Assembly: GCA_944385435.1 (NCBI GenBank)
Contig: CALWXG010000006.1
Coordinates: forward strand, 1-64,000
Source: an uncultured Oscillospiraceae bacterium
Lineage (GTDB): Bacteria > Bacillota > Clostridia > Oscillospirales > Oscillospiraceae
Direction: 5' to 3'
Length of the DNA: 64,000 nt
This document shows, piece by piece, positions 16,673-25,447 of this stretch. A program made the position numbers and the translations under genes. Within the stretch, counting starts at the first letter, position 1. Every line of letters starts with the position of its first letter. The notes beneath the pieces are model-generated. The model was not told where the DNA came from. It did not search any database and was given only the letters and a program-made list of their open reading frames with translations.

Positions 16673-18553
16673 TTATTCCAGCTCGAAGGCGCCGGTATAC
16701 AGCTGATAGTACTTGCCTTTCTTGGCAATGAGTTCCTCATGGCTACCGCGCTCAATGATCACGCCGTGCTCCAGAACCATGATGACATCGGAGTTCTTGA
16801 CGGTGGACAGTCGATGGGCGATGACGAATACGGTGCGGTTGCACATCAACGCATCCATGCCCTGCTGTACAATGGCCTCAGTGCGGGTGTCGATGGAGGA
16901 GGTGGCCTCATCCAGGATCATCACCGGGGGATCGGCCACCGCAGCCCGGGCAATGGCCAGCAGCTGGCGCTGACCCTGGGACAGGTTGGTGCCGTTGCTG
17001 GTAAGCATGGTGTTGTAGCCGTCGGGCAGACGGGTGATAAAGTCGTGGGCGCCGGCCAGCTGAGCGGCGGCGATACACTCCTCGTCACAGGCAGCCAGAT
17101 TGCCGTAGCGGATGTTGTCCATCACGGTACCGGTGAATAGGTTGGTATCCTGAAGAACAATGCCAAGGGAGCGGCGCAGATCCGCTTTTTTGATGTCCAT
17201 AATGTTGATGCCGTCGTAGAGGATCTTGCCGTTGCTGATGTCATAGAAACGGTTGATCAGGTTGGTGATGGTGGTCTTGCCGGCACCGGTGGCACCCACA
17301 AAGGCTACCTTCTGGCCGGGTTTGGCAAACAAGGTGATGTCGTGGAGTACGGTCTTCTTGGGATCATAGCCGAAGTCCACATGTTCCATGCGCACGTCGC
17401 CGGCCAGACGGGTGAGGGTGACCGATCCGTTCGGATTGACCCGGCGCCAGGCCCACACGTTGGTGCGTTCGCTGCACTCCTGGAGCGTGCCGTCAGCCCC
17501 TTCCTTGGCGTTTACCAGAGTGATGGTGCCCTCATCCTTTTCCGCCTGCTGATCCATCAGCTCGAAGATGCGGTGGGCGCCGGCCATACCCATGACCACG
17601 GAGTTGACCTGCTGGGACACCTGGCCGATGTTGCCGGAGAACTGCTTGGTCATGTTCAGGAAGGGGACCACGATGCTGATGCTGATGGCCATGCCGGAGA
17701 TGGAGAGGTTGGGCGCCTGCATCAGCAGGAGCAAACCGCCCACCATGGCTACCACCGCGTAAAGCACATTGCCCATGTTGTTCAGAATGGGCATCAGGGT
17801 ATTGGCGTAGGTATTGGCCTTCTTGGAATCAGAGAAGAGTGCGTCGTTGACCCGGTCGAAGTCCTTGCCGGTCTCTTCCTCGTGGCAGAATACCTTGACC
17901 ACCTTCTGGCCATTCATCAACTCTTCCACGAAGCCTTCCACTTTGCCCATGGAGATTTGCTGCCGGCGGAAGAACCGGGCGGATCCGCCGCCCACCTTTT
18001 TTGTGACCAGCAGCATGCACGTCACGCCCACGAGAATGACCAGGGTGAGCCAGACGCTGAAATAGAGCATGATGGCCAGACAGGTGCACACCACCACGCC
18101 GGAGCTGATGAGCTGGGGAATACTCTGGGACACCAGCTGACGCAGGGTGTCGATATCGTTGGTGTAGTAGCTCATGATGTCGCCGTGGTTATGGGTGTCG
18201 AAATACTTGATGGGCAGGTTCTGCATGCCGTTGAACATCTTGCAGCGCAGTTTCTTCAGCAGGCCCTGGGTCATGATGGCCATCAGGCGGGTCCAGGTGA
18301 ACACGCTGACCAGGGAGATGACGTAAATCGCAACCAGGGTGCCCACCAGCCGGAGAATCTGGCCGGATACGGCAGCCCAGTCGCCAGCCTGCCAGCTCTC
18401 CTCAATGAGAGCGATGATTTGCTGCATGAACAGGGAGGGGAGAGCGTTGACGATGGCACTGAACAGGATGCACAGCAAGGTCAGGGGAGCCATCACAGGG
18501 TAGAATTCCAGAATGGTGCGCAGCAGGCGGCCCAAAGTGCCCTTGTTATTCAT
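16673..18553 (-). CDS. heterodimeric ABC exporter, second half-transporter
   Basis: This 626-residue half-transporter has an N-terminal six-helix exporter domain (about residues 20-320) and a C-terminal nucleotide-binding domain with Walker A VGATGAGKT, signature LSQGQRQ, Walker B MILDEATSSID and H-loop IAHRLST. A 40-residue insertion between the domains is unusual in length. I chose the ATG at 18553, with GGGAGG upstream. It overlaps the end of the first half-gene by 8 bases, so translation is probably coupled. The pair resembles LmrCD/BmrCD-type multidrug exporters, where this partner keeps the normal catalytic glutamate. Confidence 0.9.
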   Translation of the reverse strand: MNNKGTLGRLLRTILEFYPVMAPLTLLCILFSAIVNALPSLFMQQIIALIEESWQAGDWAAVSGQILRLVGTLVAIYVISLVSVFTWTRLMAIMTQGLLKKLRCKMFNGMQNLPIKYFDTHNHGDIMSYYTNDIDTLRQLVSQSIPQLISSGVVVCTCLAIMLYFSVWLTLVILVGVTCMLLVTKKVGGGSARFFRRQQISMGKVEGFVEELMNGQKVVKVFCHEEETGKDFDRVNDALFSDSKKANTYANTLMPILNNMGNVLYAVVAMVGGLLLLMQAPNLSISGMAISISIVVPFLNMTKQFSGNIGQVSQQVNSVVMGMAGAHRIFELMDQQAEKDEGTITLVNAKEGADGTLQECSERTNVWAWRRVNPNGSVTLTRLAGDVRMEHVDFGYDPKKTVLHDITLFAKPGQKVAFVGATGAGKTTITNLINRFYDISNGKILYDGINIMDIKKADLRRSLGIVLQDTNLFTGTVMDNIRYGNLAACDEECIAAAQLAGAHDFITRLPDGYNTMLTSNGTNLSQGQRQLLAIARAAVADPPVMILDEATSSIDTRTEAIVQQGMDALMCNRTVFVIAHRLSTVKNSDVIMVLEHGVIIERGSHEELIAKKGKYYQLYTGAFELE

Positions 18554-20288
18554 CCGTTTTCCCTCCCTTGTTCTGAGACTCGTAGATTTCCTGATAGATG
18601 GGATTGGTGGCCAGCAGTTCTTCATGGTTGCCGACGGCCACGATCTGGCCGCCGTCCATAATGAGGATGCGGTCGGCATCCTCCACGGAGGCCACCCGCT
18701 GAGCCACAATGATCTTGGTGGTTTCAGGCAGATACTCCCGGAAGGCCTTGCGGATGAGGGCATCGGTCTTGGTGTCCACAGCGGATGTGGAGTCGTCCAG
18801 GATCAGAATTTTGGGGTGCTTGAGCAGAGCCCGGGCGATACACAGACGCTGTTTCTGGCCGCCGGACACGTTGGTTCCGCCCTGCTCAATATAGGTGTCA
18901 TAGCCATCAGGAAACTGCTGGATGAACTCATCTGCCTGGGCCAGTTTGCAGGCATGGACCAGTTCCTCGTCGGTGGCGTTCAAATCGCCCCAGCGCAGGT
19001 TTTCCTTGATAGTGCCGGAGAAGAGCACATTCTTCTGCAGCACCACGGCCACCTGGTTGCGCAGCACCTCCAGGTCGTAATCCCGCACATCCACGCCGCC
19101 CACCTTCACGCTGCCCTCGGTGACATCGTACAAACGGGGGATGAGCTGGATGAGAGAGGTCTTGGAGGAGCCGGTTCCGCCCAGAATGCCAATGGTCTCA
19201 CCGGAGCGGATGTGCAGATCCACATTGGACAGAGCCATGCGCTCGGCATGTTCCGAATAACGGAAATTCACATGATCAAAGTCAATGGAGCCGTCCTTGA
19301 CCTCGGTAACCGCATTGGGGGGAGAGACCAGGCTGCTCTTTTCCTGCAGCACTTCCGCGATACGGTGGGCAGACTCAAAGGCCATGGTGATCATGACGAA
19401 GACCATGGACAGGATCATCAGGCTCATGAGGATCTGGATGCTGTAGGTGAACAACGCGGACAGCTGGCCCACGTTCAGCTGGGCCCCCTGGGTGTTGATG
19501 ATGACGTAGGAGCCCACGCCCATGATCAGGGTGGAGGCGGCGTACACGCAGAACTGCATCAAGGGGGAGTTGATGGCTAGGATTTTTTCCGCCTTGGTGA
19601 AGTCGTTGCACACGTCCTGGGCGGCAGTTTCGAACTTCTGCTTTTCATACTCTTCCCGGACGTAGGATTTGACCACCCGCATGGCCTGTACGTTCTCTTG
19701 GATAGACTCATTCAGCCGGTCGTACTTCTTGAATACTTTGCGGAACAGGGGGACGGTTTTCCAGATGACCAGGGCCAGGCCGATGGTGAGCACCGGGATG
19801 GTGAACAGGAAGATATAGGCCATGGAGCCAGCCATCATATACGAGACCGTGAACGCGAAGATCAGCATCAGCGGGCAGCGGATGGCGGCCCGGAGGATCA
19901 TCATGAAGGCGAACTGAACATTGGTCACGTCTGTAGTAAGACGGGTGACCAGGGAGGAAGTAGAAAATTTGTCGATGTTGGCGAAAGAGTAGTCCTGAAT
20001 GGCGTAGAACATGTTCCTGCGCAGGTTGCGGGCAAAGCCGGTGGATGCGGCGGAGCAGGTAACACCTGCACCCCAGCCCAGCAGCAAGGCAATGCCTGCC
20101 ATAATAATGAGCAGGCCGCTGTACTGCATGATGACAGACAGCTCACAGCCGGCCTGTATCTGGTCAACTAACCGTGAGATGACAAAGGGGATAAAACATT
20201 CCACCACTACCTCACCGGTGACCAGCACCGGAGTCATGATGGTGACTTTCCGGTATTCGCCGATGGATCGCATGAGTGTTTTGAGCAT
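18546..20288 (-). CDS. heterodimeric ABC exporter, first half-transporter
   Basis: This 580-residue protein has a six-helix exporter domain and an ATPase domain. Walker A reads GGTGSSKTS. Walker B is followed by Asp instead of Glu (ILILDDSTSAVD), and the H-loop His is replaced (IVAQRVASV). These are the degenerate-site changes known from heterodimeric exporters such as BmrC/TM287. I chose the ATG at 20288 with GGAGGA about 12 bases before it. The longer open frame upstream is leader. It is presumed to export drugs or lipophilic compounds together with the next gene. Confidence 0.9.
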   Translation of the reverse strand: MLKTLMRSIGEYRKVTIMTPVLVTGEVVVECFIPFVISRLVDQIQAGCELSVIMQYSGLLIIMAGIALLLGWGAGVTCSAASTGFARNLRRNMFYAIQDYSFANIDKFSTSSLVTRLTTDVTNVQFAFMMILRAAIRCPLMLIFAFTVSYMMAGSMAYIFLFTIPVLTIGLALVIWKTVPLFRKVFKKYDRLNESIQENVQAMRVVKSYVREEYEKQKFETAAQDVCNDFTKAEKILAINSPLMQFCVYAASTLIMGVGSYVIINTQGAQLNVGQLSALFTYSIQILMSLMILSMVFVMITMAFESAHRIAEVLQEKSSLVSPPNAVTEVKDGSIDFDHVNFRYSEHAERMALSNVDLHIRSGETIGILGGTGSSKTSLIQLIPRLYDVTEGSVKVGGVDVRDYDLEVLRNQVAVVLQKNVLFSGTIKENLRWGDLNATDEELVHACKLAQADEFIQQFPDGYDTYIEQGGTNVSGGQKQRLCIARALLKHPKILILDDSTSAVDTKTDALIRKAFREYLPETTKIIVAQRVASVEDADRILIMDGGQIVAVGNHEELLATNPIYQEIYESQNKGGKTDE

Positions 20289-20595
20289 ATCTTTCCGTTC
20301 TCCTCCAATCAACTTCTTCTGTGCGCGAGCGCATACAATAGCAAGCATAAGTATACACATTTCAAAAGCGAAATGGAATGGGTAAATCCACAAAAAGAGA
20401 AAAAAGTGCAAAGAAATCACGGGACATTTTGCATCAAAGGCGGTTGGAGAAAAAACTGAAACAGTTAAAATTTCAAGGTTCAATTCAAGCAAAGGGAGAC
20501 GCCCGCACCGTTGCCGGCGCGGGCGTCTGCAGGTCCCTGGTTCAAAACATGGAAGGAGATTACATTGGAGGTTAGCCACAACTAACCCTGCTCAC
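20289..20595 (-). other. long 5' leader of the ABC exporter operon
   Basis: About 300 bases separate the promoter from the first exporter gene. They contain an inverted repeat GGTTAG-N6-CTAACC (20570-20587). They also contain a 10-bp GC hairpin (agacgcccgc / gcgggcgtct, about 20498-20527) followed by a CCCTTT stretch. No ORF of note was seen. The hairpin could act as an attenuator. Confidence 0.45.
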
Positions 20596-20855
20596 ATATT
20601 AGCATATGCTAACCAGCGTGTCAAGAGGGTTTTCCGCTTTTTTTCGAGGGCCAGAAAGAAAAGGGTTCCCACCAGGTAGGCGGCGAAGTCCAGCGGGTCA
20701 AAGACGGCTCCCGGCTTCCACAGGGGGGCCAGTCCTTCCCACACCCCGCCGGCAGCCAGCGTCAGGATGAGAACGGCCAGAGGGGGGAGCGAAGGACGGC
20801 GGGCGGCCCGCAGGAGAAGGGCGGTCCATGCGGGAAGGACAGCCCCTGCCAGCAC
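20592..20855 (-). CDS. small membrane protein, start uncertain
   Basis: From the GTG at 20855 the protein has 87 residues with two hydrophobic segments and a C-terminal block FDPLDFAAYLVGTLFFLALEKK reminiscent of VanZ-like membrane proteins. The same frame stays open and hydrophobic upstream (YVLILAGAAGLYWLNRLW...) as far as 20978. There it meets the stop of the XRE gene, but it contains no ATG, GTG or TTG start there. The natural protein may therefore begin at a non-standard codon (CTG overlapping the TGA at 20976-20978), or the 5' end may be damaged. Function is unknown. Confidence 0.5.
   Translation of the reverse strand: MLAGAVLPAWTALLLRAARRPSLPPLAVLILTLAAGGVWEGLAPLWKPGAVFDPLDFAAYLVGTLFFLALEKKRKTLLTRWLAYANM
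20596..20624 (-). promoter_or_regulatory. operator-containing promoter for the ABC exporter
   Basis: On the minus strand TTGACA (20619-20624), a 17-base spacer and TAATAT (20596-20601) form a near-consensus promoter. The perfect palindrome TTAGCATATGCTAA (20599-20612) fills the spacer and -10, a good repressor operator. It overlaps the end of the small membrane-protein gene. Confidence 0.7.
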
Positions 20856-20974
20856 ATCCGACAGCCAGCACCGACAGAACAGCCCCGCCGGGCCGGGGAG
20901 GACGTGGCGCAGCCACAGGCGGTTGAGCCAGTACAGCCCTGCCGCCCCGGCCAGTATGAGGACATAGGGACAGG

Positions 20975-21691
20975 TCAGAACAGGGCGAGGATCACGAGGG
21001 CGGCGATGACCCCCAACACCACCATGAGAAACACCATGCCCGGGCTCATGGGCTTCTTTTGGGAGGGGGGTGCAGGCACGAAAGGGGCGAACATAGGGAC
21101 CTCCTGCCCCTGCCCGTCGACTCCCACGTCCTCGTCCCGGTAGATCTCTACCAGTGGGGCATAGGAGTTGATGATCCTGGCTCCCTCCCGGGCCTGTTCC
21201 AGGGTGAGCCCCCGGCAGAGGACCATGGGGACGGATTTGATTACGTCCAGGGCGCTTCTGGGGGGGACCTCATCCCCCGCCCAGGGGAAGGCGGGATGAG
21301 CGTAGGGCTGTTCAAACAGTTTGGTGATGCACAGGGCCAGCTCCGGGCTGTCATCCTGGCTGGTGAGGTAGAGACAGAAGGAGCCGCCGGTGGACAGATT
21401 GGCCCCGCAGGCTGGGCAGAAGGCGGCGGAAGGGCCTACCGGAGCGGAGCAGGCGGGGCACAGCCGTCCCGAGGTGGCTGTGTTGTTGGAAGCCGTCTTG
21501 CCCAACAGCAGCCAGTCGGCGGACACCCCCAGCAGGGTGCACATCCGGGTGAGGTAGTCCACGTCGGGATTGGCCTGGCCGGATTCCCATTTGGACACCG
21601 CCTGCCGGGAGACGCCCAGCTGCTCTCCCAACTGCTCCTGGGACAATCCGGCCTGTTTTCGGGCCTGGGCGATTCGGTCTTTCAATTCCAT
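20975..21691 (-). CDS. XRE-family regulator with zinc ribbon and C-terminal membrane anchor
   Basis: This 238-residue protein has three parts. An N-terminal Cro/CI helix-turn-helix covers residues ~1-62 (GLSQEQLGEQLGVSRQAVSKWESG). A double CPAC zinc ribbon lies at about 75-97. A single hydrophobic helix ends the protein (MVFLMVVLGVIAALVILALF). DNA binding combined with a membrane anchor suggests a membrane-tethered regulator. A promoter and a palindrome lie just upstream, so it may control itself. Confidence 0.85.
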   Translation of the reverse strand: MELKDRIAQARKQAGLSQEQLGEQLGVSRQAVSKWESGQANPDVDYLTRMCTLLGVSADWLLLGKTASNNTATSGRLCPACSAPVGPSAAFCPACGANLSTGGSFCLYLTSQDDSPELALCITKLFEQPYAHPAFPWAGDEVPPRSALDVIKSVPMVLCRGLTLEQAREGARIINSYAPLVEIYRDEDVGVDGQGQEVPMFAPFVPAPPSQKKPMSPGMVFLMVVLGVIAALVILALF

Positions 21692-21726
21692 GGTGCCACA
21701 TCCTTCCTGGTCTGAGTTACACCGTC

Positions 21727-21755
21727 AGTATAGCAAAAAGAGGTGCTTCAGACAA
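21727..21755 (-). promoter_or_regulatory. sigma-A promoter of the XRE gene
   Basis: On the minus strand TTGTCT (21750-21755), 17 bases, and TATACT (21727-21732). Confidence 0.7.
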
Positions 21756-21773
21756 GAAAGAAGAGCTGTCACC

Positions 21774-21794
21774 CTGTCAACCTCAGGTTGACAG
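21774..21794. promoter_or_regulatory. perfect 10-bp inverted repeat upstream of the XRE promoter
   Basis: CTGTCAACCT-c-AGGTTGACAG lies about 19 bases upstream of the XRE -35 box. A one-base loop argues against an RNA hairpin and for a dimer-binding operator. Confidence 0.55.
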
Positions 21795-21826
21795 AGCGAA
21801 AAATAAAGGGAGAAGTGTCTTGGCGG

Positions 21827-22351
21827 TCAGAAGGGAAGGTCCTCTGCGGGCAGATCGGCAAAAGAGGTGGTGGTGAGCCCGTCCGCCTCCTGGGGGGTGA
21901 GCGTATACCCTGCTGCCGCGCGGCCCCGCAGGGTGAACTGGCGGGGAGTATCCAGCCGGGCCTCCCACTGGTAGTACACGGGGACAGGGATTTCCGTGCC
22001 GTCTTTGGTGACCACTGCCAGATACAGGCCAAAGGGAAAGCGCTCACCCTCCGGCGGATTGTCCGGATCAGGGGGCAGGGAGACGGGCACATCTTCCCCC
22101 AGGGTAAAAATCTTCAGGGGCTGGATGGCTTGACCTCCGGTAAGTATGCCGTCGATGGTGTACTCGCAGTGCAGGCCGGCCAATTTGTCTTCGGTTTCAA
22201 CGGAAATCACAGCCATGACATCCTGGGCGTGCTTCTGAGACGGGGACGGATGATCCTGTTTGCCGGTTTGATCCGCACAGGCAGGCAGGGCCGCCAGGAA
22301 CAGGGAACAGAGAAAGGCGGCGGAAATCAGAACTTTGTAAATGTGCTTCAT
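21827..22351 (-). CDS. secreted or lipid-anchored protein of unknown function
   Basis: The product is 174 residues with a positive N-terminus and hydrophobic core (VLISAAFLCSLFLAALPAC). Cys25 may be a lipobox cysteine, although Pro at -2 is unusual. The mature part is proline- and acid-rich with beta-strand-like patterns (FGLYLAVVTKDGTEIPVPVYYQW). No family was recognised. It lies upstream of the XRE gene on the same strand, with that gene's own promoter between them. Confidence 0.65.
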   Translation of the reverse strand: MKHIYKVLISAAFLCSLFLAALPACADQTGKQDHPSPSQKHAQDVMAVISVETEDKLAGLHCEYTIDGILTGGQAIQPLKIFTLGEDVPVSLPPDPDNPPEGERFPFGLYLAVVTKDGTEIPVPVYYQWEARLDTPRQFTLRGRAAAGYTLTPQEADGLTTTSFADLPAEDLPF

Positions 22352-22561
22352 ACGAAACGCTCCCTCAAATCCGTATTAACTGTATTGGTACAGTTATCAT
22401 AATGCCGGGGATAGGAAAAGTCAAGGGCTTGGAGATTAGGGTTTTATGAGGAAATGTTTAAGAAACAGGAAAGAAGGTCCATCTTGATTTTTTGCAGGGC
22501 GGAGGCTATGATGGAGAAAACTCAGGACCACCGCAGAGAGAAGAGAACGGAGGGAGGAACG

Positions 22562-23926
22562 GTGGAGTTGAAACTGCATTTGAATGAGGATGCACGTGCC
22601 GTTTTAAACGCAATGCGGGAAGGGGTCAACATCATTGATGCGGATGGACGGATTGTGTTTGGCAATCAGGCCTATCTGGATTTTCTCAACAAAGAGGCAG
22701 GCGGAGATATCGGGCCCATTGAAGGATACTCCCTGAAGGATCTCCGGCCGGGAGCGCATCTGCCGGATGTGCTGAAAGGCGGAAAGCCAGTTCTCCATAT
22801 GACCCGGCAGGAAGTGGAGGAGTTCTATTTTGTCAACTTATATCCGATCTACAAGGATGGGAAGCTGAAGGGCGGAGTCTCTGTCATCACGTTCCTGGAG
22901 GATGCGTATCGGGCGAGACAGGAGTTGGAGGCGGCAGAAGCGCGCAGCAAGCAGGTGCTGCGCCGGATCAACAAGGCCAACGGAGCCCGCTATACGTTTG
23001 ATGATATTGTAGCAGTGGCTCCAGCGGCGGTCCACGTGAAGGAACTGGCACAGCGGATTGCCGGGACCGATGCCACTGTACTGCTGGAATCGGAGAGCGG
23101 GACGGGAAAGGAACTGTATGCCCAGGCCATTCATAATGCGAGTCCTCGGTCGTCTGGTGTATTTGTGGCAATCAATTGCGCGAATTTCAACGCAAACATG
23201 TTGGAATCTGAACTCTTTGGCTATGCGGAGGGCGCATTTACCGGGGCGAAAAAAGGCGGGAAAATTGGATTGTTTGAGGCTGCTGCAGGCGGAACAATTT
23301 TTTTGGACGAAATATCTGAAATGGATGTGGGGCTCCAGGCCAAACTGTTGCGGGTCCTGCAGGAGCGGAGGTTCCGGCCCTTGGGGGCGATCAAGGAAAT
23401 CGATATGGACGTACGTATCATTGCGGCCTGCAATGCCTCATTGCCGGACTATGTTGCAGAGGGAAAGTTCCGAAAGGATTTGTATTACCGGCTGAATACT
23501 TTCGCCATTCATATTCCGCCGCTGCGGGAACGTGCGGCGGATATCCCTGCACTGGCTCAATCCATTCTGGATGGATTCAGTAAAAAGTTGCGCCGTACGT
23601 TTACGCTGACTCAAGATGCAATCGATTGTCTCCAGGCCCACGACTGGCCTGGAAATGTTCGGGAACTGCGCAACGCTCTGGAGTTTTCAGCCTATCTTTC
23701 TTCTTCCGGAGTAATCAGTCGGGATTCCCTGCCCAGCGGACTGCTGAATGAGAAGGTGGATGCCGGGCTGACCTTGGCACAGCGCACCCGGGCATTTGAA
23801 AAACAGGAGATTCGCCGCATGCTGGAAAAGTACGGCTCGAATCTGGAAGGAAAGAAAAAGGCTGCAGCTCAGCTGGGGATTTCTCTGGCCAGTCTGTACA
23901 ACAAATTGAACCAACCAGAGTTCTAA
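22562..23926 (+). CDS. sigma-54-dependent transcriptional activator (PAS-AAA-Fis)
   Basis: The protein has about 454 residues. An N-terminal PAS-like sensor covers roughly residues 5-120 (MREGVNIIDADGRIVFGNQAY). The AAA+ domain has Walker A ESGTGKE, the sigma-54 contact loop GAFTGA and Walker B GGTIFLDEIS. A C-terminal Fis-type helix-turn-helix carries KKAAAQLGISLASLYNKL. The GTG at 22562 has AGGGAGG 4-5 bases before it. ATGs at 22508/22511 with GGAGG are alternative starts. Three inverted repeats and a -24/-12 promoter follow the gene, so it very likely drives the aconitase X operon. Confidence 0.92.
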   Translation: MELKLHLNEDARAVLNAMREGVNIIDADGRIVFGNQAYLDFLNKEAGGDIGPIEGYSLKDLRPGAHLPDVLKGGKPVLHMTRQEVEEFYFVNLYPIYKDGKLKGGVSVITFLEDAYRARQELEAAEARSKQVLRRINKANGARYTFDDIVAVAPAAVHVKELAQRIAGTDATVLLESESGTGKELYAQAIHNASPRSSGVFVAINCANFNANMLESELFGYAEGAFTGAKKGGKIGLFEAAAGGTIFLDEISEMDVGLQAKLLRVLQERRFRPLGAIKEIDMDVRIIAACNASLPDYVAEGKFRKDLYYRLNTFAIHIPPLRERAADIPALAQSILDGFSKKLRRTFTLTQDAIDCLQAHDWPGNVRELRNALEFSAYLSSSGVISRDSLPSGLLNEKVDAGLTLAQRTRAFEKQEIRRMLEKYGSNLEGKKKAAAQLGISLASLYNKLNQPEF

Positions 23927-24027
23927 TTTCTTAGAGTTGGCTTCTAAAATACTGGAAATGTTGGAGCTGCAGCGGATTGAGGCCGAAAGAGGTCCAATGA
24001 GAAAAAGTTAGTTCTAAAAAAATAGAA
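23921..24027 (+). promoter_or_regulatory. three activator-binding inverted repeats (UAS)
   Basis: TTCTA-N6-TAGAR elements occur at 23921-23936 (TTCTA/TAGAG), 23942-23957 (TTCTA/TGGAA) and 24012-24027 (TTCTA/TAGAA). The first two are exactly 21 bp apart, two helical turns. The third lies 70 bp further on and about 115 bases before the -12 box. This is the usual distance for enhancer sites of sigma-54 activators. Confidence 0.6.
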
Positions 24028-24044
24028 TATATCCTGCACTGCAT

Positions 24045-24097
24045 GCCGCGGCGGAGAACTTCGGAACAGCCCGAAAGTCCTTGCGCCGCGGCGTTTT
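24045..24097 (+). terminator. terminator of the sigma-54 activator gene
   Basis: The arms gccgcggcg / cgccgcggc (extended inside by cttcgg / ccgaaag) are followed by GTTTTT. It separates the activator gene from the operon promoter. Confidence 0.75.
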
Positions 24098-24125
24098 TCT
24101 GTAAAAATCAATAATAAATTGAAAG

Positions 24126-24142
24126 TTGGCATAGTACTTGCA
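24126..24142 (+). promoter_or_regulatory. sigma-54 (-24/-12) promoter of the AcnX operon
   Basis: TTGGCATAGTACTTGCA matches the RpoN consensus TGGCAY-N5-TTGCW, with GG and GC correctly spaced. It lies 66 bases before the first ATG. Confidence 0.85.
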
Positions 24143-24207
24143 CTTAATCAGGGCAGAGGAAGCTTGAAGTACGATGAGAATCTATCTTTGGAAGGAGTGA
24201 CTGTCAG

Positions 24208-25434
24208 ATGGCACTGAGATTGACTGCTTATGAGCAGGAGATGCTCGATGGAAAGCACGGAGAGGCGAAGCAGTTGGCCATGAAGATTATGGTCAAAATC
24301 GGAGAGCCTTTGGGTGCGGAGGAAATGGTGGAGGTTGTCTCTGTCCAGGCGATGGCCCACTTCGGGTCTCTGCATATCGCAGGCCGCGACTATCTGGGCA
24401 AGCTGGCGTGTATGGGCGGCAAATGCTGTGTGCCCACCACCCAGGACCCCGCCTCCATTCCCTTTGACACATGGGAGGAGATGGGCTATGACCGGGAGTA
24501 TGCGGAGAACCAGATGAAACTGTGTGACTCTATCATGAAACTGGGTGAATACCACGCCTGGTCCTGCACGCCCTATGTTCAGGGCAGCGTGCCCCGCCTG
24601 GGACAGAATGTGGCGTGGGCGGAGTCCTCCGCAGTGAGCTACGCCAACTCTGTTTTGGGTGCCCGGACCAACCGTACGCCTGCCGGCCTTGCCATCTGCG
24701 CGGCGCTCACGGGACGGATCCCGAAGTTCGGCCTCTACTTCCCGGAGAATCGAAAAGCCCAGGTGAAGGTCAATGTGGATGCCGGTCCGCTGTCCGATCT
24801 GGACTACAACACCATCGGCATTATTATCGGTAAACGGGTGGGCAATTACATCCCTGCTATTTACGGAATTCCCCAGAGTGCGACCAACGATAATCTGAAA
24901 TACCTGGGTGCCTGTGCGGCGTCCAGCGGATCGGTGGCGCTATGGCACGCAGTGGGTGTCACTCCCGAGGCACTATACGGGGATCCGTTTGAGGGCCGTG
25001 ATCCGCTGAGTGAGTTCACGATTACCCGGGAAATGCTCACGGAGACGGAAAAATCCCTGTGCACAAAGAACCCCGGTGAAATTGACCTGTATGTGACCGG
25101 CTGTCCCCACAGCTCCACGCAGGAGGTTACGAAACTGGCCCACCTGATGGAGGGGAGACGGGTAAAGCCGGGCAAAGACATGTGGATCTTCACAACGGCG
25201 GAGACCAACAACATGCTGAAGCGGTCCGGTGTCATCCAGAAGATGGAGGCCGCCGGTGTGCGCATGATGGTGCAGACCTGCCTGGTCATCAGCCCTCTGG
25301 TGGGCAACGGGAAGTATAAGACGCTGATCACCGACTCCGGCAAAAACGCCAGTTATCTCCCCTCAGAGCACGGCATTGAACTGGTGTATGCCTCCATGGA
25401 GGACTGTGTGGCGGCGGTCACGGAAGCTGTGTAA
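24208..25434 (+). CDS. aconitase X catalytic (large) subunit
   Basis: This 408-residue cytosolic protein matches the AcnX/DUF521 catalytic domain (MALRLTAYEQEMLDGKHGEAK at the N-terminus; GKCCVPTTQDP; GCPHSSTQEV; TAETNN). AcnX enzymes dehydrate hydroxy acids. Characterised cases are bacterial cis-3-hydroxy-L-proline dehydratase and archaeal mevalonate-5-phosphate dehydratase, both with an iron-sulfur or metal site held by conserved cysteines. Here catalytic and swivel parts are separate genes. The substrate is not known. The next genes encode a cupin, a carboxylate carrier and an AtuA-like enzyme. Confidence 0.88.
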   Translation: MALRLTAYEQEMLDGKHGEAKQLAMKIMVKIGEPLGAEEMVEVVSVQAMAHFGSLHIAGRDYLGKLACMGGKCCVPTTQDPASIPFDTWEEMGYDREYAENQMKLCDSIMKLGEYHAWSCTPYVQGSVPRLGQNVAWAESSAVSYANSVLGARTNRTPAGLAICAALTGRIPKFGLYFPENRKAQVKVNVDAGPLSDLDYNTIGIIIGKRVGNYIPAIYGIPQSATNDNLKYLGACAASSGSVALWHAVGVTPEALYGDPFEGRDPLSEFTITREMLTETEKSLCTKNPGEIDLYVTGCPHSSTQEVTKLAHLMEGRRVKPGKDMWIFTTAETNNMLKRSGVIQKMEAAGVRMMVQTCLVISPLVGNGKYKTLITDSGKNASYLPSEHGIELVYASMEDCVAAVTEAV

Positions 25435-25447
25435 GGAGGGAATGGAA

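Noticed and set aside
17342..18661. 439-codon open frame opposite the ABC exporter genes
   Set aside because: Antisense shadow. It crosses the boundary between two clear ABC genes and has no recognisable domain.
18546..20579. Longer start for the first ABC half-transporter (677 codons)
   Set aside because: The extra ~97 codons lie in the leader with its hairpin, and the first good ribosome-binding site precedes the ATG at 20288.
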